The position numbers were made by a program, and so were the translations under genes. Below, in pieces: positions 25,593 through 34,761 of a DNA stretch of 64,000 bases. Position 1 is the stretch's first letter. The number at the start of each line of letters is the position of its first letter. The stretch is from CAZIKB01 sp964539665. Lineage in GTDB: Bacteria > Zhuqueibacterota > Zhuqueibacteria > Oceanimicrobiales > Oceanimicrobiaceae. Below the pieces are notes generated by a model, which worked only from the letters and a program-made list of their open reading frames with translations, searched no databases and had not been told where the DNA came from. The stretch covers positions 1 through 64,000 of the forward strand of contig CAZIKB010000014.1 of assembly GCA_964539665.1 (NCBI GenBank), read 5' to 3'.

Positions 25593-28088
25593 ATGAGTTG
25601 TTTAAGAAAAAAATTAGTTTGTTTGCCACTAACTAAAACTGGAAGGGGGAGATTACGAGATAATTTTAACATCTGGTGTTTCAGGAATATTTTATTCGCG
25701 CTAATCTTTTCAGCTGCAGCTGTAATATCAGGTTATTCTCAGACTGTTTATACTACAAAGGAACAGGGAAATAAGGTGTCAGCGCTGGCGATTCAGTTGT
25801 ATTACCAGCACATCAATTCATCAGCGTTTCCGGAAATTGTTTCCTTTGTAAACGTGACTGATGATGGCGGCCTGATGATTGGCGGGCGAACCAAAGATAA
25901 CTTTGAAGTCCACGAAGATGAAGTATTTGAGTTTCCGATTGAGGTTATAGAAATTACCGAAGATGTGGAGAGCGTTAGCGTGGCCCTTGCCCTTGATCGC
26001 AGCGGCAGCATGCGCGAATCCAATTCCTTCGATGATGTTAAAAATGCCGCTTCAAATTTCATCAGGCTTTTGCAAAACCAGGACCAGGCCGCGGTCATTA
26101 GTTTTTGTTACCGGGTTACGGTAGATCAACCTTTTACCTCGGATAAAGATTTGTTAATCGACGCTATTTTTCAACTGGCGGATTCCAGCGGCACGCACAT
26201 TTTCGACGCTGTTATGGAAGCAGCCAATCTAATTGAGTTTCAACCGGGACGCCGCGCTATTATTCTGCTCACAGACGGAAAGGACAAAGGTAATGGAAAA
26301 TATTTATTTCAGGCTGCTTTAAACAGGATTGTGGAGATTGGCGTGCCGGTAATCACAATCGGTTTAGGCTTAACTCCGGGCAGTCCGGAAGAAAATGTTT
26401 TGATAGATTTGGCAAACGGTTCGGGTGGATTGTATTTTGCCAGTCCCACTTCCGAAGACCTGCAAAGTATTTACGCAGCCATTGCTTCGCTCCTGCATAA
26501 CCAGTATAAAATCATTTACACCACGCACAATCCAACTACGGATGGCACTCTCAGACATGTGCGAATTGATGTTCAGCACCAGGGCATGGCCAGTCAGGAT
26601 ACGTCCAGCTATCGTGCTCCAAACCATATCGTAACCATTGCTCCGACCAGCACATCGACACTTAGTCCAGGTCTTGATTTTGGACTAAACATTGAAATTC
26701 CATCTACCAGCAAATATCTCTACCACCGCATGCAAAATTTAAATATGACTTTGAAATATGATCCAACTTATCTAAAAGTCAAGCAACCCTACGGGCAAAC
26801 CATTGTTGCCGGTTCACTCTTTGGCGACAATACGACTCATACGATGAATTTCAACGTAGATGAAAACAACGGACTCATAACTTTTACTTTGAATAAAAAA
26901 ACAGGCTTCGAGCTCATTGAAGGGCGCGGTCAGCTTGCTCATATTGACTTTGAAACAGATAATAATTTGTCAGATAATACACAACTTAAATTTGAGATTG
27001 TTGATCATCTGGCTACTGATGAAAATGATTGGCCTATCGCCACCCAGGTGCAAGACCTGATTCTTGCCAGCTATGGGCTGATAGTATGGCCGGGCGATAC
27101 CAACAAGAACGGCACAGTGGAATTGACCGACGTCACCGTGCTCGGAGTTTACTGGGACATCATCGGTCCCGGACGCCCAACGGAACCGGACCTTTTAGCC
27201 TGGAAACCGCAACTATCCGGTCGGTATCCTGTGATAGCCGCCGCCCATGCAGATGCAGATGGTGAGGGAATAATCAATGAGCGCGACATTGTACCCATTG
27301 GTTTGAACTGGGGCAAAACCACCTTATCTGTTACCGCCCTTGCTAAAAGATCTGCGCCCGCACCCGCGAGTGCACCAGCAGGGAATCTACGGATGGAGTT
27401 GTCAGGTACAAATGAGCCGGGTAAATATCTCCTGCATTTGATTTATGACTGCCCGCAGGCTTCGCGAATTAGCGGCACGACCTTTCGTCTTTTTTACCCC
27501 GCGGGTAATCTGACCGTTACTGCTGCACGTGCAGGAAAAGCCTGGCCGGCTCAGCCGTTATTCATTTCCTCGCCAGGTAAAAATAGTGGTGAAATTGCTG
27601 TTGGAGTGATGTTAACGGCAGACTCTCCTGCTTTAAAAAATGGCGGTGAGCTGGCAGAAATCGTAATCCAGTCGGAAAATATCCCGAACCTGGCGCAATT
27701 TAAAATCGAAAATGTTGGGCTGGTTTCTACGGACGGCGTGATCCATGAAGTCGCTGTTGACAACCATTCACCTGAAGTGACTCTAATTATACCAAGTCAA
27801 TTTATTTTGTATCCGGCGTATCCAAATCCTTTCAATCCAGGTACAGTTTTACGCTACGCCTTACCGGAAGCTGGAGAGGTAGCCGTGCTGATCTACAATG
27901 TAACCGGACGTCTGGTATTAACTTCCCTGCAACAGCGAGCCGAAGCCGGTGAATTCGATTGGAAATGGGATGGTCGGGATCAAAAAGGCCAAATCGTCAG
28001 TACCGGGGTGTATTTTGTGCGTTTTGAAGCAAATGCGCTCAACGGTCAAACATGGCGAGGGCAGCAAAAAATCACTTTAATGAAGTAG
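25593..28088 (+). CDS. VWA-domain surface protein with cohesin-like, dockerin-like and type IX sorting domains
   Basis: 831 residues from the ATG at 25593; the frame is open upstream to a TTG at 25485, but the ATG gives a plausible signal (hydrophobic ILFALIFSAAAVISGYSQ). In order: N-terminal beta region, von Willebrand A domain with MIDAS motif DRSGS and TDGKDKG, a cohesin-like sandwich (LNMTLKYDPTYLKV), a dockerin-like pair of calcium loops (GDTNKNGTVELTD and DADGEGIINERD), a second beta sandwich, and a C-terminal sorting domain beginning YPAYPNPFNPGTVLRY. A multi-part adhesin that could bind ligands by the MIDAS metal and be anchored by the sorting system. Located between the cohesin-like gene and the ExbD pair. 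Confidence 0.8.
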   Translation: MSCLRKKLVCLPLTKTGRGRLRDNFNIWCFRNILFALIFSAAAVISGYSQTVYTTKEQGNKVSALAIQLYYQHINSSAFPEIVSFVNVTDDGGLMIGGRTKDNFEVHEDEVFEFPIEVIEITEDVESVSVALALDRSGSMRESNSFDDVKNAASNFIRLLQNQDQAAVISFCYRVTVDQPFTSDKDLLIDAIFQLADSSGTHIFDAVMEAANLIEFQPGRRAIILLTDGKDKGNGKYLFQAALNRIVEIGVPVITIGLGLTPGSPEENVLIDLANGSGGLYFASPTSEDLQSIYAAIASLLHNQYKIIYTTHNPTTDGTLRHVRIDVQHQGMASQDTSSYRAPNHIVTIAPTSTSTLSPGLDFGLNIEIPSTSKYLYHRMQNLNMTLKYDPTYLKVKQPYGQTIVAGSLFGDNTTHTMNFNVDENNGLITFTLNKKTGFELIEGRGQLAHIDFETDNNLSDNTQLKFEIVDHLATDENDWPIATQVQDLILASYGLIVWPGDTNKNGTVELTDVTVLGVYWDIIGPGRPTEPDLLAWKPQLSGRYPVIAAAHADADGEGIINERDIVPIGLNWGKTTLSVTALAKRSAPAPASAPAGNLRMELSGTNEPGKYLLHLIYDCPQASRISGTTFRLFYPAGNLTVTAARAGKAWPAQPLFISSPGKNSGEIAVGVMLTADSPALKNGGELAEIVIQSENIPNLAQFKIENVGLVSTDGVIHEVAVDNHSPEVTLIIPSQFILYPAYPNPFNPGTVLRYALPEAGEVAVLIYNVTGRLVLTSLQQRAEAGEFDWKWDGRDQKGQIVSTGVYFVRFEANALNGQTWRGQQKITLMK

Positions 28089-28097
28089 AGCGGAAAT

Positions 28098-28502
28098 ATG
28101 GGAAACAGCAATTTAATGATTCGCATGATTGATATCGTGTTTATTCTTTTGTTCGGATTTATCGCGGTATCACAAATTAGTTCAGCAAAATCAATTGAGC
28201 CGCCCAAAAGCACGGAAGCTTCAGGCGCATCACCGGAGGGCACACACATTATAATAGTAGGCGTCCAAAAACATGGAACCTATACCATCGGGAGCGGCGA
28301 TCCTGTATTTAAAGACCTGGTTAGCTTAAGGAAGTATCTTACAAATGAAACTAACGGATCAATGGCGGCTGGCAAGAAGGTTGGTGTGCGCATTCGCGCT
28401 AATTGGGATTCACCAATTCAGAGCAGTCTGGCTGTGGCCAACATTTGTAAGCGACTTGGCCTGCCGAAAGGTATCGATGTAATTAAAGTAACAGGGAAAT
28501 AG
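28098..28502 (+). CDS. ExbD/TolR-like protein 1
   Basis: 134 residues. A single N-terminal membrane helix carries the functional Asp in RMIDIVFILLFGF, as in ExbD/TolR; the rest is a periplasmic domain. Nine bases separate it from the VWA gene and eleven from the second ExbD-like gene. Expected to work with the MotA/ExbB-type protein of the cluster. The periplasmic part is diverged, so a specific transporter or motor cannot be assigned. Confidence 0.78.
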   Translation: MGNSNLMIRMIDIVFILLFGFIAVSQISSAKSIEPPKSTEASGASPEGTHIIIVGVQKHGTYTIGSGDPVFKDLVSLRKYLTNETNGSMAAGKKVGVRIRANWDSPIQSSLAVANICKRLGLPKGIDVIKVTGK

Positions 28503-28513
28503 GAGTATCTAAG

Positions 28514-28906
28514 GTGAAAAACAAACGACTTATGATTCGATTAATTGACGTGGCTTTAATTATTCTGCTTGGCTTTATCGCCATCAGCCGGCTGAAGACG
28601 GAGTATGTCAATCTACCTTCCGGTGGCAATAATAAAATAAAGACCCGAAGGTCCCATGAAGCCATGCTGCATATATATCAAAACTACTTTGTATTGCAGG
28701 ATACTGGACGCAAAGAGAAATTACGCAACACACAGGAATTGGAAGACACAATGGTTAAAATATATAATTATTACCTTAAGAAGCAAATTAAGCTAATAGT
28801 AAAAATCGAACCCCATAAATCAAGTATTATGCAAAGCCTAATTGACGTATTTGATATTTGTCAACGAAATAATATTGAAAAGAACCTTGACTATGATGCC
28901 ATTTAA
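28514..28906 (+). CDS. ExbD/TolR-like protein 2
   Basis: 130 residues, GTG start with AGGAG upstream. Same plan as the preceding gene: membrane helix with Asp in RLIDVALIILLGF, then a short periplasmic domain. Having two different ExbD-like proteins with one ExbB-like protein recalls the AglR-AglQ-AglS motor of myxobacteria (one TolQ, two TolR types). Its 3' end overlaps the start of the TonB-like gene. Confidence 0.75.
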   Translation: MKNKRLMIRLIDVALIILLGFIAISRLKTEYVNLPSGGNNKIKTRRSHEAMLHIYQNYFVLQDTGRKEKLRNTQELEDTMVKIYNYYLKKQIKLIVKIEPHKSSIMQSLIDVFDICQRNNIEKNLDYDAI

Positions 28907-29945
28907 AGACTATATAAACCAGCAGGATAACCTGTATCCCTTATCCGCGCTAATTTCTGGCTCTATTTTGCTGTTCGTGTTCATATTAGCACACATACTA
29001 AATTATTCCACTCCTGAGGATTCCGAATTGCTGACCAGGAAAGTGGAGATCCGCGAGCTTGTAAAATTAAAGTTTGCGCCGAAGGGAAACAAATCCCGGA
29101 AACAAAGCTCCAATCCTCTGAAAGCAAAACAACATAAAAATGAAAAGCAGGAGTTTCAACCTGCTAAACACACCCTGGTTGCAGCGGCTTTGATGCAAGG
29201 CCTGAATGTTAAGAATCTTATTTCAAAGAAAAATATGTCTTATAACAAAGCAACAAATCATGAGTCACAGCAAAAGACAGGAATCGCCACCAATTTCACA
29301 GATGTTTCAGAGAATTTTGATTTCAACGAATTTAACAACGAAATCAACCGTCCTTCCTCAATATCCAGAGGGCGGAAAGGCGGCATGAGCGGAGGGCAAG
29401 GCCAGTCGGTTAAAGCTGGTTCCGGAAGCAGCAGGGGCGTTATTTCCAGCCTGGATGGCGGAGCAATTTCTGGCAGAGCCTCTACCAGAACCACGCACCG
29501 GCCAGGTTCAGGCTCAGGCGGGCCAAAAATCACTTTCCCAACAGGCTCAGGCGGAAGCGATGCCAGCCTTGATTTACATGCCCTCATTAAGTGGATGAAA
29601 AATCATCCGGGCGCCATACCTAAATTAGTGCAATATGAAATGGGCCACAAGCGTGGCGATATATCCTCAGCGGTTGCATTTTCAATAAACAACCGCCGAT
29701 TCCTTCTTTTTCTATCATGTAACGAGGTCGAATTGTTGTTGCGCATCTGCCTCGTCGAAGATGACTATTTTACTTTACTGAAAGATAATGGCATCCGGGA
29801 AGAGAGCAACTATCTAACAATCGGAGACGTGGGAATGAATAATGGTCAAATTCAATCTCTTATAAGCTCAAGGGAGGCGCCTCGGGATAAAGCGGCAGCG
29901 TTTTACGACATTTTCTGGAGCTGGTGGCAGCAACAGGAAAAGTGA
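28893..29945 (+). CDS. TonB-like single-TM periplasmic linker protein
   Basis: About 350 residues from ATG 28893 (MMPFKD), overlapping the ExbD-like gene by 14 bases; an upstream in-frame start at 28842 would lie deep inside that gene. One N-terminal membrane helix (about residues 18-40), a long basic and low-complexity region, then a Gly/Ser-rich stretch (about 165-225), and a C-terminal globular domain of about 130 residues that I do not recognise. The plan (TM, flexible linker, C-terminal domain) matches TonB-like energy transducers; the C-terminal domain is not the classical TonB fold. Confidence 0.55.
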   Translation: MMPFKDYINQQDNLYPLSALISGSILLFVFILAHILNYSTPEDSELLTRKVEIRELVKLKFAPKGNKSRKQSSNPLKAKQHKNEKQEFQPAKHTLVAAALMQGLNVKNLISKKNMSYNKATNHESQQKTGIATNFTDVSENFDFNEFNNEINRPSSISRGRKGGMSGGQGQSVKAGSGSSRGVISSLDGGAISGRASTRTTHRPGSGSGGPKITFPTGSGGSDASLDLHALIKWMKNHPGAIPKLVQYEMGHKRGDISSAVAFSINNRRFLLFLSCNEVELLLRICLVEDDYFTLLKDNGIREESNYLTIGDVGMNNGQIQSLISSREAPRDKAAAFYDIFWSWWQQQEK

Positions 29946-30049
29946 CTAAACGATAAAGCATGAACTTTAGAATAAAGTCAGAATTCTTTCAAGTGGAACA
30001 ATAAACAGCAAATTTCAAAAAACGAAATAAAAAAAGAATAAGGAGCAAG

Positions 30050-31504
30050 ATGCAAAGTAATTTCAAAATTAATTGCCTTATAATTTGCCTGTTATTAAGC
30101 CTGACTATTGGGTGTGCTCCGTTTGGTAATAAGACCAGACCCAGAGTGCACATTCCACCAGGTCTGGACAGCACGACTGTTGTGGTTTCATCCAGGATGG
30201 CTGATGGTAACTTTGTTTCATCAAGGCACGAAAAAGAAGCTAATGAACTCACCGGATTTGGTAAACAGAACTTAGCCCGGGTAGATGAATTCTGGGCTTA
30301 TCTTGAGCTGAGTGTAAAAAAAGAAACAGCGATATCTGAGAATGAAAAGCAGCAATTTGATCGGGAATTCACGCAGGGTGCACAGGCGCTTAAGTATTGG
30401 AAAAGTCTGGCTAAAAATGAACAGGCTGCTAAAGCTGCTTTGGAGCAGTGTTTAATAGCCCAACATCACCTGGAGCAAGCCTTACGTATTAATCCATTTG
30501 ATAAAAATTCCCGCATGCTGTTGTCGGTGACTTACTACTATTTACAGCACCATTTTGGGCTTCAAGGCAATCACGCCAAAGCTGCGGAAATCCTGGAACG
30601 TTTGATTCGAATTGAAATGGGTGAACATGAATTGTTTCGTTTGCTCGGAGAAAATTATTTAGCCGCGGAAAAATATGATCTTGCTCTTAACAGTTTCAAT
30701 AAAGCCCTCAACGTCATGATAAAAACCAGCTTCGATGCGCCACCCGATACTACTATGATCTTCCATTATACCTACGCAATGGGTGACGCTTACGCACGCG
30801 GTTATGACGCTGCAAATGCTGTTGAGACGTTGAAGATTGCCGAGGGATTTGCTCGCAGCCAGCAAGAATTATCAGACGTCGATAGCTATTTGAAGTGGAT
30901 ACAATGGGATAGCGGTAATATTCAGGCCTCAGAAATTTGGGACGAGGTGTTAGCCCTGGAAACCTCAAAAGAATATCCCGAGATGGCTGATGCCTGCAAA
31001 AATTTGTTACCCATTTTGACAACTACAAACGCCCGAATTAGTGTAATGCACAAATTAGCAGTAATCGAGTTTGAAGTGCTCGGTGAAAAAGAGATAGGCA
31101 TAGAGCGTATGCATAAGGTTTACGAAGCTCTGTCCGGCAACGGCCAGCAATTAGACATCCCGGGAATCCGTTCTTATCTGGATACTTACGGCGCCATGCT
31201 TTACCGTTTAGGTATAGATGCTCTTGAAAGAGATGATAAAAAAGAGGCATTAGCCTATTACAACAAAGCCGTTTCATTTGAATGGGATCAGGTAGCTAAA
31301 GCTTATTACGAAATAATGAGTTTGTTGTGGAATAATTCAGAAAAAGCTATATCTTATGGTGAAAAAGCCCTGGCTTACCATGACGGGCTCTCCGAGCAAC
31401 AATACTGTAATTTGATGTCCAGAATGACCCGGGCGCACAAAAGCGCAGGTCAATATGACCAGGCAAGAATGTATTTCAATAAATGGAAACAATGTCAGGA
31501 GTAA
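30050..31504 (+). CDS. TPR lipoprotein
   Basis: 484 residues. Type II signal with lipobox TIGC near residue 22. TPR repeats from about 115 to 470 (FLRINPF-type HLEQALRINPFDKNSRMLL, YDLALNSFNKALNVM, EALAYYNKAVSFEWDQ). A good AAGGAG lies before the ATG. Lipid-anchored TPR proteins often act as assembly or docking factors for secretion and motility machines, which fits the cluster; the exact partner is unknown. Confidence 0.75.
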   Translation: MQSNFKINCLIICLLLSLTIGCAPFGNKTRPRVHIPPGLDSTTVVVSSRMADGNFVSSRHEKEANELTGFGKQNLARVDEFWAYLELSVKKETAISENEKQQFDREFTQGAQALKYWKSLAKNEQAAKAALEQCLIAQHHLEQALRINPFDKNSRMLLSVTYYYLQHHFGLQGNHAKAAEILERLIRIEMGEHELFRLLGENYLAAEKYDLALNSFNKALNVMIKTSFDAPPDTTMIFHYTYAMGDAYARGYDAANAVETLKIAEGFARSQQELSDVDSYLKWIQWDSGNIQASEIWDEVLALETSKEYPEMADACKNLLPILTTTNARISVMHKLAVIEFEVLGEKEIGIERMHKVYEALSGNGQQLDIPGIRSYLDTYGAMLYRLGIDALERDDKKEALAYYNKAVSFEWDQVAKAYYEIMSLLWNNSEKAISYGEKALAYHDGLSEQQYCNLMSRMTRAHKSAGQYDQARMYFNKWKQCQE

Positions 31505-31506
31505 AT

Positions 31507-32160
31507 ATGAATAAACTTAGTCTCTTGTTGGTGATTGCAATCTGTAGTATGAGTATAGTTTGCATCACCGACGATAAAGTGTGCGGGCAATCTTCAGAAA
31601 TCGTACTTGACCAATCGATCGTACAAACAGTGACAGTCACAAATAAGAATCTCATCACCTTTTTTGCCGAGGATTTCATGATTCCGGAAAAAAAGGTCAG
31701 TCGGCTGGTAATTTATGATCTTAACGGAGATGGATTTGGCGATACTGACCTCGCCCGTACCTATCCGGCCGGAAGGTATTATTTGATTGCCCCTGGATCA
31801 AAAGCACAAAAAATCATGAACAACTGGAGTTTTGGGGGTAACATAAAATTCACAGCCAATTCAGATGATCCACCTGAGATGTTTGAGCAAGTGCCTGATT
31901 CACTTCAAGCCATGGGCGCTATCTTTAGCGCTCTTCTCAAAGGATTACGAAGGAATTATAAGGGACAGGCAATCAAGCTGCATCTTGAGCAGGGCGATGA
32001 CGTCACATCCCTGGAAATGTGGGGCTACAATTCGAATTTGATGCAATATCAGCCGCCGCCTGTGGTCAAAATGGCTGTTGAAAAACCAGTTATGAAGCTG
32101 ATCTATCTCGAAAAAACAGTAGTGGACAGTGTGCTTTATAATCCCCGATTACGCCAGTAA
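31507..32160 (+). CDS. Small exported protein of unknown function
   Basis: 217 residues from ATG 31507, two bases after the TPR lipoprotein stop, with AGGAG in front; it is the last gene of the cluster. Signal peptide to about residue 27 (KVCGQSS). Contains a calcium-loop-like DLNGDGFGDTD near residue 77 and otherwise beta-rich sequence. No family recognised. Tight spacing says it is co-translated with the lipoprotein. Confidence 0.6.
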   Translation: MNKLSLLLVIAICSMSIVCITDDKVCGQSSEIVLDQSIVQTVTVTNKNLITFFAEDFMIPEKKVSRLVIYDLNGDGFGDTDLARTYPAGRYYLIAPGSKAQKIMNNWSFGGNIKFTANSDDPPEMFEQVPDSLQAMGAIFSALLKGLRRNYKGQAIKLHLEQGDDVTSLEMWGYNSNLMQYQPPPVVKMAVEKPVMKLIYLEKTVVDSVLYNPRLRQ

Positions 32161-32498
32161 TTAGCACGACTGCAAATGATCACAATTGAAACGCTCTGTG
32201 CTTTAGGATAAATATACCTGAAATTGAATTTCTTGCATAAAACAACGATTTACTTCTAACATTCATACGGCTACACTTTGTCCTATCTTTCTTTTTTTAT
32301 GTCATTTCCGCATCCGGTTCAGAGATACACTAAGAGCTAATCTGATTTCATAATAAATGCTGAAAAAAAAGGCCCGGTTAATTTCCCGATAGCTTCAAAA
32401 TTCTTTTGACTTAAAAATTCAATTTATGTATTTTCCTTTGATTGATGCCATTTGTATTTAATGTACAATTCAAAATAGAAATGAAAGGAGCAAATTCA
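32161..32498. other. Intergenic stretch after the cluster
   Basis: About 340 bases, AT-rich, with no convincing gene and no clear intrinsic terminator. The ribosome binding site AAAGGAG for the next gene lies at its end. Confidence 0.4.
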
Positions 32499-34633
32499 AT
32501 GCACACAAAACTTCAATCTAACTACACTCTTTTTGAGTTTGTAATCATTTCTCTCTTCTTTATCTGTATCGCTGCCTGTACCAGAAAAGAAAGAATGTCT
32601 CCACCCACAGCTAAGATTATCGTAAAAACAGACACCCTCCATGGTGAAATAGTGGTTGACAACTATTATTGGCTGCGCGATCGGGATAATCCTGAAATGA
32701 TTGAGTATCTGGAAGCTGAAAATAAATATACAATGACTATGATGAAGCATACCGAAAAGTTCCAGGAAAATCTGTATGAAGAGCTGTTGAGCAGGATTAA
32801 AGAAACCGATCTGGACGTTCCAGTGAAAATCGATGACTTTTATTACTACAGGCGCACCGAAGAAGGCAAACAATATTCTATCTATTGCAGGAAAAAAGGC
32901 AGTCTGGATGCTGAAGAAGAAATTTTGCTGGATCAAAATGCGCTGGCCGAAGGCAAAAAATATTTCAGAACGGGCGTCTACAAAGTCAGCCCGAATCATC
33001 AATTGCTGGCCTATTCAACTGATACAACGGGCGCTGAAACCTATACCATTTATATTAAAGATCTCAATACTGGCAAATTACTCGGGGATGAGCTTCCGAA
33101 TACGTATTATGCCGTGGAGTGGGCAAATGACAACAAGACATTATTTTACAACGTATTAGATGATGCAAAACGGCCGTATAAACTCTTCAAACACACATTG
33201 GGAACCGGCCCGGAGCAGGATCAATTAATCCACTTTGAAGAAGACGAGGCGTACCATTTATGGTTATCTAAAACGAGAAGCAAGCAATATTTGTTACTCA
33301 GACTGAGAAGCACCACCACAACTGAAGTCTGGTATCAGGACGCCAATCGGCCAAACGCCAATTTTAAATTGATTCATCCACGTCAGCATGAAATGGAATA
33401 TTCAGTTGACCATCACAGCGATAAATTTTTTATTTGGACCAACGATAAAGCCAGGAATTTCAGGTTGATGGAAACATCTGTTAAAAATCCTTCTAAAAAG
33501 AATTGGAAAGAAATTCTTCCCCACCGTGAAAATGTAAAAATAGACAATGTGCATGCATTTAAAAATCATCTTGTCCTGTACGAACGCGAGAACGGACTAA
33601 AAAAGATTCGCATAACAAAATTAAACAGCCAGGATGTACACTACGTGGAATTCCCCGAACCAGTTTATACTTATTGGTCGAGCAGAAATCCTGACTTTAA
33701 TACTGAAATGTTGCGATTTTCATATACTTCGCTGGTTACGCCGAGCTCTGTGTTCGATTACAATATGAATACTAAAGACCGTGAATTAAAAAAACAATAT
33801 GAAGTTTTAGGTGGATATGAGCCTGCAAATTATGAATCAGAGAGAATTTTTGCTGAAGCGCCGGATGGTACAAAAGTACCGATTTCGATCGTCTACAAAA
33901 AAGGCCTGGCCCAAAATGGCCACAATCCATGCTTTTTATATGGCTATGGATCGTATGGCGCAAGCATGGATCCTAATTTTAGCTCGAATCGCCTGACTCT
34001 GCTGGATCGAGGTTTTGTATTTGCCCTTGCCCATATTCGTGGAGGCGGTGAAATGGGCAGATACTGGTACGACCAGGGTAAACTTTTGAATAAAAAAAAC
34101 ACCTTCGCTGATTTCATTGCCTGTGCTGAAAAGCTGGTTGCAGATAAGTATACCTCGCCGGATAAATTGGTGATTGGGGGAGGAAGCGCTGGCGGACTTT
34201 TAATGGGGACTGTGACAAATATGCGCCCGGATTTATTCAAAGTGGTAGTCGCAAGGTTCCGTTTGTAGATGTGATCAATACTATGATGGATGCTTCCATT
34301 CCGCTTACTGTGATCGAATATGAAGAATGGGGGAATCCGCAAGACAAAGAATATTACGATTATATGAAATCCTATTCACCATACGAAAACGTGGACGCGA
34401 AAGATTATCCGAATATACTAATCACCGCTGGTCTGAACGATCCGCGGGTGCAGTATTGGGAACCGGCCAAATGGACAGCAAAATTGAGAACCCGGAAAAC
34501 CGACAACAATATTCTGTTGCTTAAAACAAATATGGGCGCCGGACATGGCGGTGCGTCTGGCAGATATGCGCGACTTAAAGAAACCGCTTTTGAGTATGCA
34601 TTCATTTTTGATTTGCTGGGGATAAAGGAATAG
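32499..34633 (+). pseudogene. Prolyl oligopeptidase/oligopeptidase B (S9A), frameshifted by one base
   Basis: Two frames, 32499-34268 and 34271-34633, together give one S9A peptidase of about 710 residues. The start at 32499 has AAAGGAG and a lipoprotein-like signal (AACT). The first part has the propeller and the catalytic Ser in GGGSAGGLLMG. The second part begins at the expected place (INTMMDASIPLT) and has Asp in GLNDPRV and His in GAGHGG. The break is near 34250-34256: reading GCAAGGTTCC as GCA-CAG-GTT-CC with one base restored recovers the expected VVAQVPFVDVI. Catalytic residues are all present, so this is a very recent loss or a base-calling error. Confidence 0.88.
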
Positions 34634-34646
34634 GGCAGAACAAAGC

Positions 34647-34738
34647 TGTCATTTCGAAACCCGTGTTTTTCACGGGTGAAGCAATCACCCGGCACAAAAG
34701 CAAGAGATTGCTTCGTAACTGCGTTCTTCGCAATGACA
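34647..34738. repeat. Dispersed palindromic intergenic repeat
   Basis: Ends TGTCATTTCG (34647-34656) and CGCAATGACA (34729-34738) are inverted copies, and the body contains GATTGCTTCGTAACTGCG. It matches, in inverted orientation, the element at 41691-41769 (TGTCATTGCGAGGAACGAAG...GATTGCTTCGC). Palindromic elements of this sequence type are widespread between genes in many bacterial genomes. Confidence 0.7.
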
Positions 34739-34761
34739 TAATCAATAAACCAGGAGGGAAC

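Noticed and set aside
24633..28088. Cohesin/dockerin-like proteins as a cellulosome
   Set aside because: No glycoside hydrolase or carbohydrate-binding module lies in the window; the neighbours are motor-type membrane genes.
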